Shown one piece after another: positions 56,724 through 64,000 of a stretch of 64,000 bases of DNA. A model generated the notes under the pieces. That model made no database searches. It was not told where the DNA came from and saw only the letters and a list, made by a program, of their open reading frames with translations. Origin of the DNA: Mycetocola saprophilus (GTDB lineage: Bacteria > Actinomycetota > Actinomycetes > Actinomycetales > Microbacteriaceae). Location: positions 1,364,001-1,428,000 of the forward strand of contig NZ_JOEC01000002.1 in assembly GCF_000718085.1 (NCBI RefSeq), read 5' to 3'. Within the stretch, counting starts at the first letter, position 1; each line of letters begins with the position of its first letter. The position numbers and the translations under genes are program-made.

Positions 56724-57245
56724 ATGAGTGCAGAGGATGCAGCCACCCCGACCGGGTCGCGTGTGCGCACCCGGGCTCGCCTGTTGTTTGTGGTACCACC
56801 GATGATTCCCGGGCTGATCGGTTCCGTGGTGTTGGCCCTCTGGTCCCCGCGTTTGCCCGCGCAGGTGGTGTCGCAGTGGTCGATGATCACGGGCGAGGCC
56901 ACCAGCACCATTCCGCTGGGCTGGACGATCCTGTTTCCGCTGCTGTTTGCCCTGCTGATTACGCTGATAATCGCGGTTCCGGCGTTCTGGGTGATCCGCG
57001 GCGGCACCCCGGCCAACACGATTGCCGTGCAGCAGGGGATCGGCACGGCCATCGCCGGGGCCGGGGTGGTCATCCTGCTCTCGATCACCGTGATGCAGCA
57101 AAACCTTGAGGGCCAAACCTGGGCGAATTCGGTGCTTCCGATCCTGATCGCCGGGGCGCTCTGGTGCATCGTCGCCAGCGTGAGTGCGGCACGGGTGCGC
57201 CGAATCATCCCCACGCTGCGTGCGGCGCGGGTCGAATCCGCCTAA
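56724..57245 (+). CDS. Second DUF1648-like membrane protein
   Basis: The 173-residue protein has four predicted helices and the DUF1648-like PAQVVSQWSMITGEA segment, matching the N-terminal half of the protein at 55366. It lacks the soluble C-terminal domain. ATG 56724 has AAGGAG upstream; the frame is open to 56655. It probably arose by duplication of the neighbouring gene. Confidence 0.77.
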   Translation: MSAEDAATPTGSRVRTRARLLFVVPPMIPGLIGSVVLALWSPRLPAQVVSQWSMITGEATSTIPLGWTILFPLLFALLITLIIAVPAFWVIRGGTPANTIAVQQGIGTAIAGAGVVILLSITVMQQNLEGQTWANSVLPILIAGALWCIVASVSAARVRRIIPTLRAARVESA

Positions 57246-57325
57246 ATTCCCCTTTGCTACTGCGCAAATTCCCAGCCTTGCAGATTGCGCATGCGTGGCG
57301 TTCGGGAATGCGATTGAATAGGGAC

Positions 57326-57928
57326 ATGGATACCGTAGATTTCTGGTTTGACCCGTCGTGCCCCTGGGCCTGGATGACCTCCCGCTGGGTAGATAATGTG
57401 TCCGCGCAGCGTGAGCTGAACGTCACCTGGCACCCGATGAGCCTTGCCGTGCTCAACGAGAACAACGCCGACCTCACCGATGAGCGTCGCGCGGGCCTGG
57501 CCAAGGTACTGCGATACAACCGCCTGGTGACTGGCGTGGCCGAGGAGGTCGGCCCCGAGCACATCAAGCCGCTGTACGATGCCCTGGGCACCCGGATTCA
57601 CCCGGGTGGACGCACCGATCAGGATGCGATCATCGCCGAGGCGCTCGCCGAGGTGGGCCTGGATGCCGGTCTGGCAGCCCTCGCCGACTCCGAGGCTCAC
57701 GATGTCGCGCTGCGCGAGAGCCACGGCAGCGGAATCGCGCTGGTGGGTCAGGATGTGGGCACCCCGATTATCGCCGTCAACGGCACCGCCTTCTTCGGTC
57801 CGGTCATCTCCCCGGCCCCCGCCGGAGAGGAAGCCCTGCGCCTCTGGGACGGGGTGCTCGCTGTATCCTCGTACCCGGGCTTCTTTGAGCTCAAGCGCTC
57901 GCGCACCGTCGGCCCCATTTTCAACTAA
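57326..57928 (+). CDS. DsbA-like protein, homologue of mycothiol-dependent nitroreductase Rv2466c
   Basis: The 200-residue thioredoxin-fold protein with a helical insertion closely follows Rv2466c: FWFDPSCPWAWMTSRW at the start, HPMSLAVLNENNADL, DVGTPIIAVNGTAFFGPV and SYPGFFELKRSR at the end. Rv2466c uses a CPWC motif with mycothiol; here it is C12-P-W-A15, so the resolving cysteine is absent. Mycothiol itself might resolve the intermediate. ATG 57326 lies six bases after TTGAAT (57314-57319). The gene is followed by rpiB after 16 bp. Confidence 0.85.
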   Translation: MDTVDFWFDPSCPWAWMTSRWVDNVSAQRELNVTWHPMSLAVLNENNADLTDERRAGLAKVLRYNRLVTGVAEEVGPEHIKPLYDALGTRIHPGGRTDQDAIIAEALAEVGLDAGLAALADSEAHDVALRESHGSGIALVGQDVGTPIIAVNGTAFFGPVISPAPAGEEALRLWDGVLAVSSYPGFFELKRSRTVGPIFN

Positions 57929-57944
57929 AGGATTTTCACGAATC

Positions 57945-58448
57945 ATGCGTATTCACGTCGCCACCGATCACGCCGGCCTCGAATTTAGTCGCGCGCTGCA
58001 GGACCACCTGGTGAGCCTGGGCCACGAGGTGGTGGACCACGGTCCCACCTCCTACGATGCCCTGGATGACTACCCGGCCTTCTGCATCAACGCGGCCGCC
58101 GCGACCGTGGCCGACCAGCGTGCCGGTGTTCAGGCGCTCGGTGTGGTGTTTGGCGGATCCGGTAACGGTGAGGCCATCGCCGCCAACAAGGTTGAGGGTG
58201 TGCGCGCCGCGCTGGTGTGGAACCACTCCACCGCCACCCTGGCTCGCGATCACAACGACGCCAACGTCATCTCGATCGGTGCGCGCCAGCACGAGGAGTC
58301 CGAGGTGCTCGCCTTTGTCGAGGCCTTCATCGCCGAACCCTTCTCGCAGGATGAGCGTCACGTGCGCCGCATTGCGCAGCTGGCCGAGTATGAGACCACC
58401 GGTGATATCGCCGGTAAGGGTGTCGAGCGCCCGGTTTCGCGCGGCTAG
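57945..58448 (+). CDS. rpiB: Ribose-5-phosphate isomerase B
   Basis: This 167-residue RpiB/LacAB-fold isomerase interconverts ribose-5-phosphate and ribulose-5-phosphate in the pentose phosphate pathway. The N-terminal ATDHAGLEF contributes substrate-binding Asp8 and His9. FGGSGNGEAIAANKV is the actinobacterial form that lacks the cysteine base of E. coli RpiB. AAAGGA lies 12 bases before ATG 57945. It is probably co-transcribed with the upstream nitroreductase-like gene and the downstream glycosylase. Confidence 0.93.
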   Translation: MRIHVATDHAGLEFSRALQDHLVSLGHEVVDHGPTSYDALDDYPAFCINAAAATVADQRAGVQALGVVFGGSGNGEAIAANKVEGVRAALVWNHSTATLARDHNDANVISIGARQHEESEVLAFVEAFIAEPFSQDERHVRRIAQLAEYETTGDIAGKGVERPVSRG

Positions 58449-58454
58449 TCGACC

Positions 58455-59453
58455 GTGCCCGAGGGACACTCAGTACACCGCATCGCGCGGCAGTTTGAAC
58501 GCAACTTTCTGAATACCCCGGTGTTCGCATCGAGCCCGCAGGGGCGCTTTGCCGAGGGTGCCGAGGTGCTCAGCGGTCACGAACTGCTGCGCGTCAACGC
58601 GGTCGGAAAGCAGATGTTTGCCGAGTTTGATGGGGACCTCTGGCTGCGGGTGCACCTCGGGCTTTACGGGGCGTGGGATTTTGCCGGGAGCATCTCCACC
58701 GATCCCACGATTGCCAGCGCATCGGGTCGGATGGGGCAGACCAACCAGCGTGGAACCACGCTGGATCCCGGCCTGCTAGTCGATCGCGGCGGGGAGGACT
58801 CGATCGCCTCGATCGGCGCCCCGCGCAACGCCCGGATGCGCATGTCCGAGCAGACCAAGGCGCTGGCCGGCGCCGAGAACGAGACGTTCCCACCGGAACC
58901 GGTGGGCCAGGTACGCCTGCGCCTCCTCACCGAGACCGCGGTGGCAGACCTGCGTGGCCCGACCGCGTGTGAGGTCATGACTCCGGACGCGGTTCAGGCG
59001 AAGATTGACTCCCTGGGTCCGGATCCGCTGACCGATGACTCGGCCGCGGCCGAGGAGAAGTTTGTGGCCGCCGTGCGCAAGCGGCAGGTGGCCATCGGGC
59101 AGTTGCTGATGGACCAGTCAGTGGTGGCCGGGATCGGCAACGTCTATCGCGCCGAGATGCTCTTCCGGGCCGCGCTGAACCCGCATACCCCGGGCAAGCA
59201 TGTTCCCGAGGAGGTGGTGCGCGGGCTCTGGCACGACTGGGGTGTGCTGCTGCGGATCGGCGTGGAAACCGGCCAGATGATGACCATGGACGATCTGGAT
59301 CCCGAGGCCTATGTGGCGGCGATGGGAAACCTCGCCGACCGGCACTGGGTCTACCGCCGGGCCGGTCTGCCCTGCCGACGCTGCGGAACGAATATCGCCC
59401 TCGAGGTGATGCAGGCCCGCAAGCTTTACTGGTGTCCCGGCTGCCAACTCTAG
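58455..59453 (+). CDS. Fpg/Nei-family DNA glycosylase (Nei2-like)
   Basis: This 332-residue base-excision repair enzyme removes oxidised pyrimidines or related lesions and cleaves the abasic site. The catalytic Pro2-Glu3 follows GTG 58455. The H2TH domain contains LLMDQSVVAGIGNVYRAEML, and a C-terminal zinc finger reads CRRC...CPGC. A charged insertion near residues 100-140 separates it from classical Fpg and resembles mycobacterial Nei2. The gene begins six bases after rpiB. Confidence 0.9.
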   Translation: MPEGHSVHRIARQFERNFLNTPVFASSPQGRFAEGAEVLSGHELLRVNAVGKQMFAEFDGDLWLRVHLGLYGAWDFAGSISTDPTIASASGRMGQTNQRGTTLDPGLLVDRGGEDSIASIGAPRNARMRMSEQTKALAGAENETFPPEPVGQVRLRLLTETAVADLRGPTACEVMTPDAVQAKIDSLGPDPLTDDSAAAEEKFVAAVRKRQVAIGQLLMDQSVVAGIGNVYRAEMLFRAALNPHTPGKHVPEEVVRGLWHDWGVLLRIGVETGQMMTMDDLDPEAYVAAMGNLADRHWVYRRAGLPCRRCGTNIALEVMQARKLYWCPGCQL

Positions 59454-59459
59454 ACGCAA

Positions 59460-59499
59460 AACGAACCCCGGCCCACTCGGACCGGGGTTCGTGTTTTTA
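59460..59499. terminator. Terminator between the glycosylase and the convergent membrane protein
   Basis: ACGAACCCCGG (59461-59471) and CCGGGGTTCGT (59482-59492) form an 11-bp stem followed by GTTTTT on the + strand and by TTTTGCG on the minus strand. Confidence 0.92.
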
Positions 59500-59517
59500 G
59501 CGTGGTACGAAAACCGT

Positions 59518-62500
59518 TTAGCGCAGCGCGGAGATCGCGTGCACCAGGTTTTTGGCCTGGCGCAGCCGGGCCTCATAGGTGGCTCCCACCACCAGGAGGA
59601 GGACGCCGCCTAGTCCCGCCCACACCGCCCAGGACAGGGTGTCGGTAATGGCGCGGATGAGCGGGAACGCCTGCACGATCACGTGGATCAGGAGCACGCC
59701 GGTGCCGATCACGAACGGCGCCTGGAGCCGGCCGAACACACCCCAGAGAATCAGCGCGATGGTGACGATCCCGAGCCCCACGATGCGGATCGGGTGGGGA
59801 TCGCCCCACCCGGCGAGGAATGAGGCGAGGGTCCCTACCGCCAGCGGGATCCCCAGCACCGGCATGCTGCGCAGGTCCGGGTGCCGACGCAGCTTGAGAA
59901 TGCCGATCAGCACCGCGGCGATCAGCAGGGGAGCCAGGGCCAGCTCGACGGCGGTTCCCGGACGCACCCAGGCGAAGACACCGTAGAAACCCGAGATTCC
60001 CAGCGCGCCGATCCAGAACGGTGATCCCCAGCGCGAGTAGCCAGCGCCCGCGACGGCAAGAATCGCAAACAGCGAGGCGAGCAGGATGAGCGAGGCGCGG
60101 AGGTGGTCGGATCCGGCGAGCAGCGGGAATCCGATGAGCACCAGGGCACTAAACGCCGCCAGTCCGATGACCGAGTCGATGCTCGAGAACGACTCGCGGC
60201 GCAGCCAGGGAATGAACGCCAGCACCAGAACACACAGCATGATGGCCCAGAGCTCGGCGGGAGCGGGGAATGCGATCCGATAGCCGCCGGTCACGAGGAA
60301 CACTCGTCCCAGAGTCAGCACAATGAGCGTGCCCGCGGTTGGCCCCAGCGCCAGGGCGCGCACCGGAAGATTGCGCCACTCGCGCCGCAGCAGACGAGCT
60401 GATCCGGCCAGCACCAGGGCTACCAGCCCGATGATGAGGGCACCGGTGGATCCGAACCGAAGTCCATCCGCAATCACACCGATGGCGGCGGAGGCTCCGG
60501 CCAGGCCGAGGCCCAGGGTCGCCACGTGCGGCCGGGGATGGACCGGGTTGATCGCACTGGTCAGGAGGATCAGCAGCGCAAGCATCGCCGCCACCGGCAC
60601 CACATAGGCGCTGGTCGAGGTGATATACGCCCGATCCAGGGCCACCCAGAGCGAGGTACTGGCGATCCCCAGGGCGAGTGCCAGCTGGAAGCGTCGGAGC
60701 CCGCTGGTGCGTAACAGCGGGTTGCCGTGAGCCCCGGAGGAGACCGCGGCGGCGACCGCAAGAATCGGCAGCGCCGGCCAGCTGGACACGAGGTTTACCC
60801 CGTCAATAAACACCGGGATTGCGATCAGGAGCAGGGCGAGATCGGTCGCGATGCGCACGTGACGAAGGGCACCCAGTAGGGTCTCTGGCGGATTGAGACG
60901 CAGGCTGAGGCGGCGTGGTGTCGAGTTCGGTCCGCCGAGCACGCGGGTTCGCAGCGGGGTATGCCCGATGATCGTGAGGGCCAGGAGCAGGAGCGCGACC
61001 GGGATTGTCTCGCGCACGTCTGCCTGCATCGAGATCGAGGTGACCGACAGCGCCGCGAGCAGGATCGCCGAGGCACTGAGGAGGAGACGGATGCCGGTGC
61101 CGATCCGGGCGGGACGCAGCACCGGAACCAGGGCGCCGAGGGTCCCCACAATCGGCAGCAGAGCGATCGGCAGGCCGGGACGCGGCTCCAGGATCAGACC
61201 GGCCCAGAAGTATGCGCCGGCGAGAACCAACAGGACCGCCGCGGCCGCGCCGATCAGGCGTCCCTCGGCTGTACCAAACGGGTTCACTCGGAAGCGGTCG
61301 GAAAGCGCGGGCACTACCCCAAGGAGGATCCCGATGAGTGCCGCATAGACCAACTCCCAACCCCCGAGCGCGGTCATTGACATCGGGGACTGCGTCGCCA
61401 CGATGCGCCCAACCAGCGTGAGGCCGAGCAGGAAGGCACCCATCGAGAGGAGAACGCGCTGGGTCGGCGGCGTGGCCGCGCGCGGATCCTGTTCGGCGCG
61501 GACCCGCCAGGCCATAAACGCGACCAGTGCCAGCGCGTGGATCACGATGTCGGCGGCGGTCAGCGAGGGCGAGCGCACCAGTGCCAACACAATACTCGCC
61601 GCGGAGAGGACGGCCGGCACCAGCCAGAAGGTCAGCCCGGGGAGGCGACGGGGGAGCCGGATCGAGGTTTCGGCCAGGGCCAGGGCAATTGCCAGGATGA
61701 TGATCGACTGGGCAAAACGGGATTCCAGCGGGAATACGCTGAGGGTTGCGGCCAGGGTTGCCGCGCCCAGGAGCCAGGGAAGGACATCGCGCAGCGCCCG
61801 GAGGCGGTGTGCGGCAAACCCCAGGGGTGCCAGGGCGAGTAGGAGCGCCGCCATTCCGGGCAGGGCCACGGTGAGGAATGTGCCCGTGTTGGGCATCGAG
61901 GATTCGGCCGCGCGCTCGGTGGCAAACCAGCCCAGGGCGCAGCCGGTTAGGATCGCCGAGGCGATCCACGCGGTCCAGCCGGGCAGCAGGGTTGCCAGGC
62001 TCGGGTGCTCGCTGCGGCGGGTCAGGACCCAGATCCCGGTGGCGGTCATCGTGGTCGAGAGCACCACCATGAGCAGCGCGGGCAGTGTCGGAGGCGAGAA
62101 TGCGAGCGCAACCTCGGTGATGGTGGTCCCGAGCAGTCCCGGCGGCGTCAGCGCCGCAAGCAGCATGGCACCGGTGCGGCCGGTGATGCGCAGGGGGTGC
62201 GAGGTGGTCAGTACCGCAAAACCCAGCCAGGCGAGCGCGGTCGCGCCCAGGAGGAACACCAGCAGGACGACACCAGCCTGTGCAACCCCGGGCACACTTC
62301 CGGTCGCGACAACGACCAGGGCCAGTCCGAGCGATTCCACCAGCAGGCGCTCGGGGGCGCGTGCCGCACGGGACCGCAGGACGCGGGATCCGGCAACCGC
62401 GATCACCAGGCCCGCAAGCGATCCCAGCCACACCGTCTGGAAGGCCGTGGTGCCGAGCGACCCGATCAGCCCAAACGCCGACAGTGGGAGCAGGAGTGCG

Positions 62501-63594
62501 GCGATGAACGCATAGCTGCGCACGCGGGTGAGTCGTTCGGCCAGCACCGCCAGTGCCCCCACGAGGCCCAGGCCGAGGCCGGCCGAGAAGATCGGATCGA
62601 GGCCCGAGATCCCCGCCACATCAAAGGCCCGCACCAGGCCCGCATCGATCAGCGCAATGATCGTGCTGAGGATCGCCAGGGCGTGCGCGGTGGAGGGCAG
62701 CCGCCTCACGATGAATCCGGCCACCGCGGCCGTCGCGGCGGCGACACCGAGCAGGATCAGCGCGCGTACCGGCGGGGTGGTCCCCAGATAGGCGAGGGTT
62801 GCAAAGAACAGTGCCGCGGCTACCAGGAGCACCACGCCCAGGGTCAGCAGCGTGGTCTGGATGCTCGAACGGCGTGGCACCCGCTCGGAAGCGGGGGCCG
62901 CGGCGACTCGTCGTGGTGATTCCGGCGGCGCGGGTGGCGCGGGCATCGCGGCCGCGGGGGCCTGGACCAGGTCCGCGGCGGCCACCGACGTATCGAACGG
63001 CACCATCGCCGTGACGGGACTCTGGATCGGGCTCACCACCGGGCTTGGCACGGGGCTGGCAATCGGATTAGCGACCGGAATCGGGCTCGGCACGGGGGCG
63101 ACAACCGGGTGAGCCGAAGGACTCACGCCCGGGGGTGCATACGCCGCCACCGGAAGCGCCAGCACCGCGCGCCGGCGCTCCTCGGCCAGATCCCCGGCCG
63201 CGCGGCTTACCTGGGTTAGCTCAACCGCGTCGTCCTGGTTCAGCGAGAGTCCACACGCCTCGCAGCGCGAGCCGGCCAGGGTGGCAAAGCATCCGGGACA
63301 GCGCGCGGGGTCCATCAGCGCCAATGCCGTGGGCGGCCAGGCGAGGGTCACCGCGGTGCCGGCGGGAAGGTTTTGACGGGACCGCATCGCGGCGATCAGT
63401 CCCGCGCGTTCCAGGAGAGCCGCGTCCAGGGTCTGGCTACGCAGACGAATCAGCCCGGCCACGCCGGTGCGGACATCGATGTTGCATCGCCCGCAGACTC
63501 CGATTGCCGGGATCCCAAAGCACGAGGGACACACCTGGGTATCCCGTAGCTGGATGATGCCGGAGGGCCACGCGGGGTATCGAGTGATGGTCAT
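59518..63594 (-). CDS. Very large zinc-ribbon membrane protein, SCO7613-like
   Basis: This 1358-residue protein has two N-terminal zinc ribbons (CPSCFGIPAIGVCGRC and CPGCFATLAGSRCEAC). A Pro/Val/Ser-rich linker (about 160-225) and then more than 30 predicted membrane helices run to the end. The C-terminal part matches the SCO7613 membrane family of Actinobacteria. No catalytic motif is visible. AAAGGA precedes ATG 63594. The combination suggests a membrane platform or exporter that senses metal or redox state, but the function is unknown. The 207 bp upstream (63595-63801) contain no gene that I can support. Confidence 0.85.
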   Translation of the reverse strand: MTITRYPAWPSGIIQLRDTQVCPSCFGIPAIGVCGRCNIDVRTGVAGLIRLRSQTLDAALLERAGLIAAMRSRQNLPAGTAVTLAWPPTALALMDPARCPGCFATLAGSRCEACGLSLNQDDAVELTQVSRAAGDLAEERRRAVLALPVAAYAPPGVSPSAHPVVAPVPSPIPVANPIASPVPSPVVSPIQSPVTAMVPFDTSVAAADLVQAPAAAMPAPPAPPESPRRVAAAPASERVPRRSSIQTTLLTLGVVLLVAAALFFATLAYLGTTPPVRALILLGVAAATAAVAGFIVRRLPSTAHALAILSTIIALIDAGLVRAFDVAGISGLDPIFSAGLGLGLVGALAVLAERLTRVRSYAFIAALLLPLSAFGLIGSLGTTAFQTVWLGSLAGLVIAVAGSRVLRSRAARAPERLLVESLGLALVVVATGSVPGVAQAGVVLLVFLLGATALAWLGFAVLTTSHPLRITGRTGAMLLAALTPPGLLGTTITEVALAFSPPTLPALLMVVLSTTMTATGIWVLTRRSEHPSLATLLPGWTAWIASAILTGCALGWFATERAAESSMPNTGTFLTVALPGMAALLLALAPLGFAAHRLRALRDVLPWLLGAATLAATLSVFPLESRFAQSIIILAIALALAETSIRLPRRLPGLTFWLVPAVLSAASIVLALVRSPSLTAADIVIHALALVAFMAWRVRAEQDPRAATPPTQRVLLSMGAFLLGLTLVGRIVATQSPMSMTALGGWELVYAALIGILLGVVPALSDRFRVNPFGTAEGRLIGAAAAVLLVLAGAYFWAGLILEPRPGLPIALLPIVGTLGALVPVLRPARIGTGIRLLLSASAILLAALSVTSISMQADVRETIPVALLLLALTIIGHTPLRTRVLGGPNSTPRRLSLRLNPPETLLGALRHVRIATDLALLLIAIPVFIDGVNLVSSWPALPILAVAAAVSSGAHGNPLLRTSGLRRFQLALALGIASTSLWVALDRAYITSTSAYVVPVAAMLALLILLTSAINPVHPRPHVATLGLGLAGASAAIGVIADGLRFGSTGALIIGLVALVLAGSARLLRREWRNLPVRALALGPTAGTLIVLTLGRVFLVTGGYRIAFPAPAELWAIMLCVLVLAFIPWLRRESFSSIDSVIGLAAFSALVLIGFPLLAGSDHLRASLILLASLFAILAVAGAGYSRWGSPFWIGALGISGFYGVFAWVRPGTAVELALAPLLIAAVLIGILKLRRHPDLRSMPVLGIPLAVGTLASFLAGWGDPHPIRIVGLGIVTIALILWGVFGRLQAPFVIGTGVLLIHVIVQAFPLIRAITDTLSWAVWAGLGGVLLLVVGATYEARLRQAKNLVHAISALR

Positions 63595-63734
63595 CGTGTC
63601 CTTTGGTACCGAGGCAAAGGGAGTTTTGCCTGCCTGGCAGACTACGGACTACCTCGCCTCTGAGTGCCCAATTTTGCCCAGATTGCCGCAAGATATCGCC
63701 GAATTCGTCGCATCGATGGTGCAAAACGGCAACG

Positions 63735-63756
63735 CGGTCCTCCCTATGGGGGACCG
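63735..63756 (-). terminator. Hairpin downstream of the response-regulator gene
   Basis: CGGTCCTCCC and GGGGGACCG pair around TAT with one mismatch. It lies in the 207-bp gap between the partial regulator gene and the large membrane-protein gene; a weak T-containing stretch follows on the minus strand. Confidence 0.45.
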
Positions 63757-63801
63757 AGTCGGTGATTCCTTGACAGCCGGAAAAATACTTCGGTTGCGCC
63801 G

Positions 63802-64000
63802 CTAATCGGACATGGCGGACCGCCACCGATACTCGCTCTGGGGGCGTCCCGGAGCACCCAGCCGAGGGGCGCGTTCCACGCTGCCGGTCGCGGTGAGATG
63901 CTCCAGGTAGCGCCGGGCTGCCACCCGCGACATCCCCACCTCTTCGGCGATCTCGGCGGCGGAACAGGCCCCGTGGGTGCGCAGCGCGTCGGTCACCAGC
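63802..64000 (-). CDS. C-terminal part of a CitB/DctR-type response regulator (partial)
   Basis: The last 65 residues form a helix-turn-helix: VTDALRTHGACSAAEIAEEV, then GMSRVAARRYLEHL and GRPQSEYRW. This is the DNA-binding end of CitB/DpiA/DctR response regulators, which pair with citrate- or C4-dicarboxylate-sensing kinases. The N-terminal receiver domain lies beyond base 64000. Confidence 0.8.
   Translation of the reverse strand, partial: LVTDALRTHGACSAAEIAEEVGMSRVAARRYLEHLTATGSVERAPRLGAPGRPQSEYRWRSAMSD

Noticed and set aside
63770..63788. TTGACA at 63770 as a promoter
   Set aside because: The nearest -10-like sequence is only about 10 bp away and no + strand gene follows within the window.
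63586..63805. Small + strand ORF in the gap before the response regulator
   Set aside because: It overlaps the start of the large membrane-protein gene, has no ribosome site or promoter and its composition differs from the coding bias of the genome.

Overview
This 64 kb window is chromosomal DNA from a high-GC Gram-positive bacterium, most likely a member of the Microbacteriaceae (Actinomycetota). The evidence is the strong G/C bias at third codon positions, a GatCAB amidotransferase operon, an oligoribonuclease of the actinobacterial type, a homologue of the mycothiol-dependent nitroreductase Rv2466c, SCO4848- and SCO7613-like membrane proteins, a Nei2-like glycosylase, and many genes that appear to be transcribed without a leader. 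No integrase, transposase, phage gene or CRISPR array was seen. The content reads as ordinary core and near-core genome with a few accessory clusters.

Layout. 0-10 kb: the end of a likely mnmA, a sugar porter divergent from NAD+-dependent DNA ligase (ligA), an acyl-CoA synthetase, and gatC-gatA-gatB. 10-14 kb: small hypothetical genes, an amino-acid permease and DNA polymerase IV (dinB). 14-23.5 kb: an accessory metabolic island. It contains two paralogous acetyltransferases, a sarcosine-oxidase-like flavoenzyme, a large FAD/NAD(P)-binding protein, an SsuD-like flavin monooxygenase and a polar-amino-acid ABC transporter. By analogy with the Bacillus S-alkylcysteine salvage operon, it may import and oxidise an N- or S-substituted amino acid. 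23.4-27.6 kb: a GerW/YtfJ-like gene, then a TPP riboswitch controlling ykoE-ykoD-ykoC (ECF thiamine or precursor importer) and a P-loop kinase. 27.6-31 kb: a degenerate D-Ala-D-Ala carboxypeptidase homologue, a minimal zinc peptidase, tRNA-His, orn, an SCO4848-like protein and tRNA-Arg. 31-40 kb: transporter and regulator pairs (TetR/MFS, two SMR proteins with a GlxA-type regulator, MarR/MFS), a macro-domain protein, CorA and nadE. 40-50.6 kb: a large TPR membrane protein, msrA, a lipoprotein, ettA, two thioesterases and a tandem pair of RimJ/L-type acetyltransferases. 50.6-64 kb: truncated haemoglobin, MscS, PepN, a GntR/DUF1648 module, the nitroreductase homologue, rpiB, a Nei-family glycosylase, a 1358-residue zinc-ribbon membrane protein, and the end of a CitB/DctR-type response regulator.

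Regulation. At least sixteen genes have a TANNNT-like -10 hexamer ending 6-7 bases before the start codon, which places the predicted transcription start on the ATG or GTG. I used this pattern to revise many starts. Two complete promoter-operator arrangements are visible: a MarR palindrome over its own -35 (39095-39122) and a GntR palindrome over its own -10 (54955-54977). Operons are tightly packed, with many ATGA and TAATG stop-start overlaps. One of them is bridged by a 16-codon relay ORF in the yko operon.

Oddities to follow up are an amber codon that splits the repetitive tail of an acetyltransferase, a carboxypeptidase homologue without its SxxK and KTG motifs, a nitroreductase homologue with CPWA in place of CPWC, a leaderless upstream ORF coupled to a small membrane-protein gene, and a 43-bp tandem triplication of a gene's 3' end.
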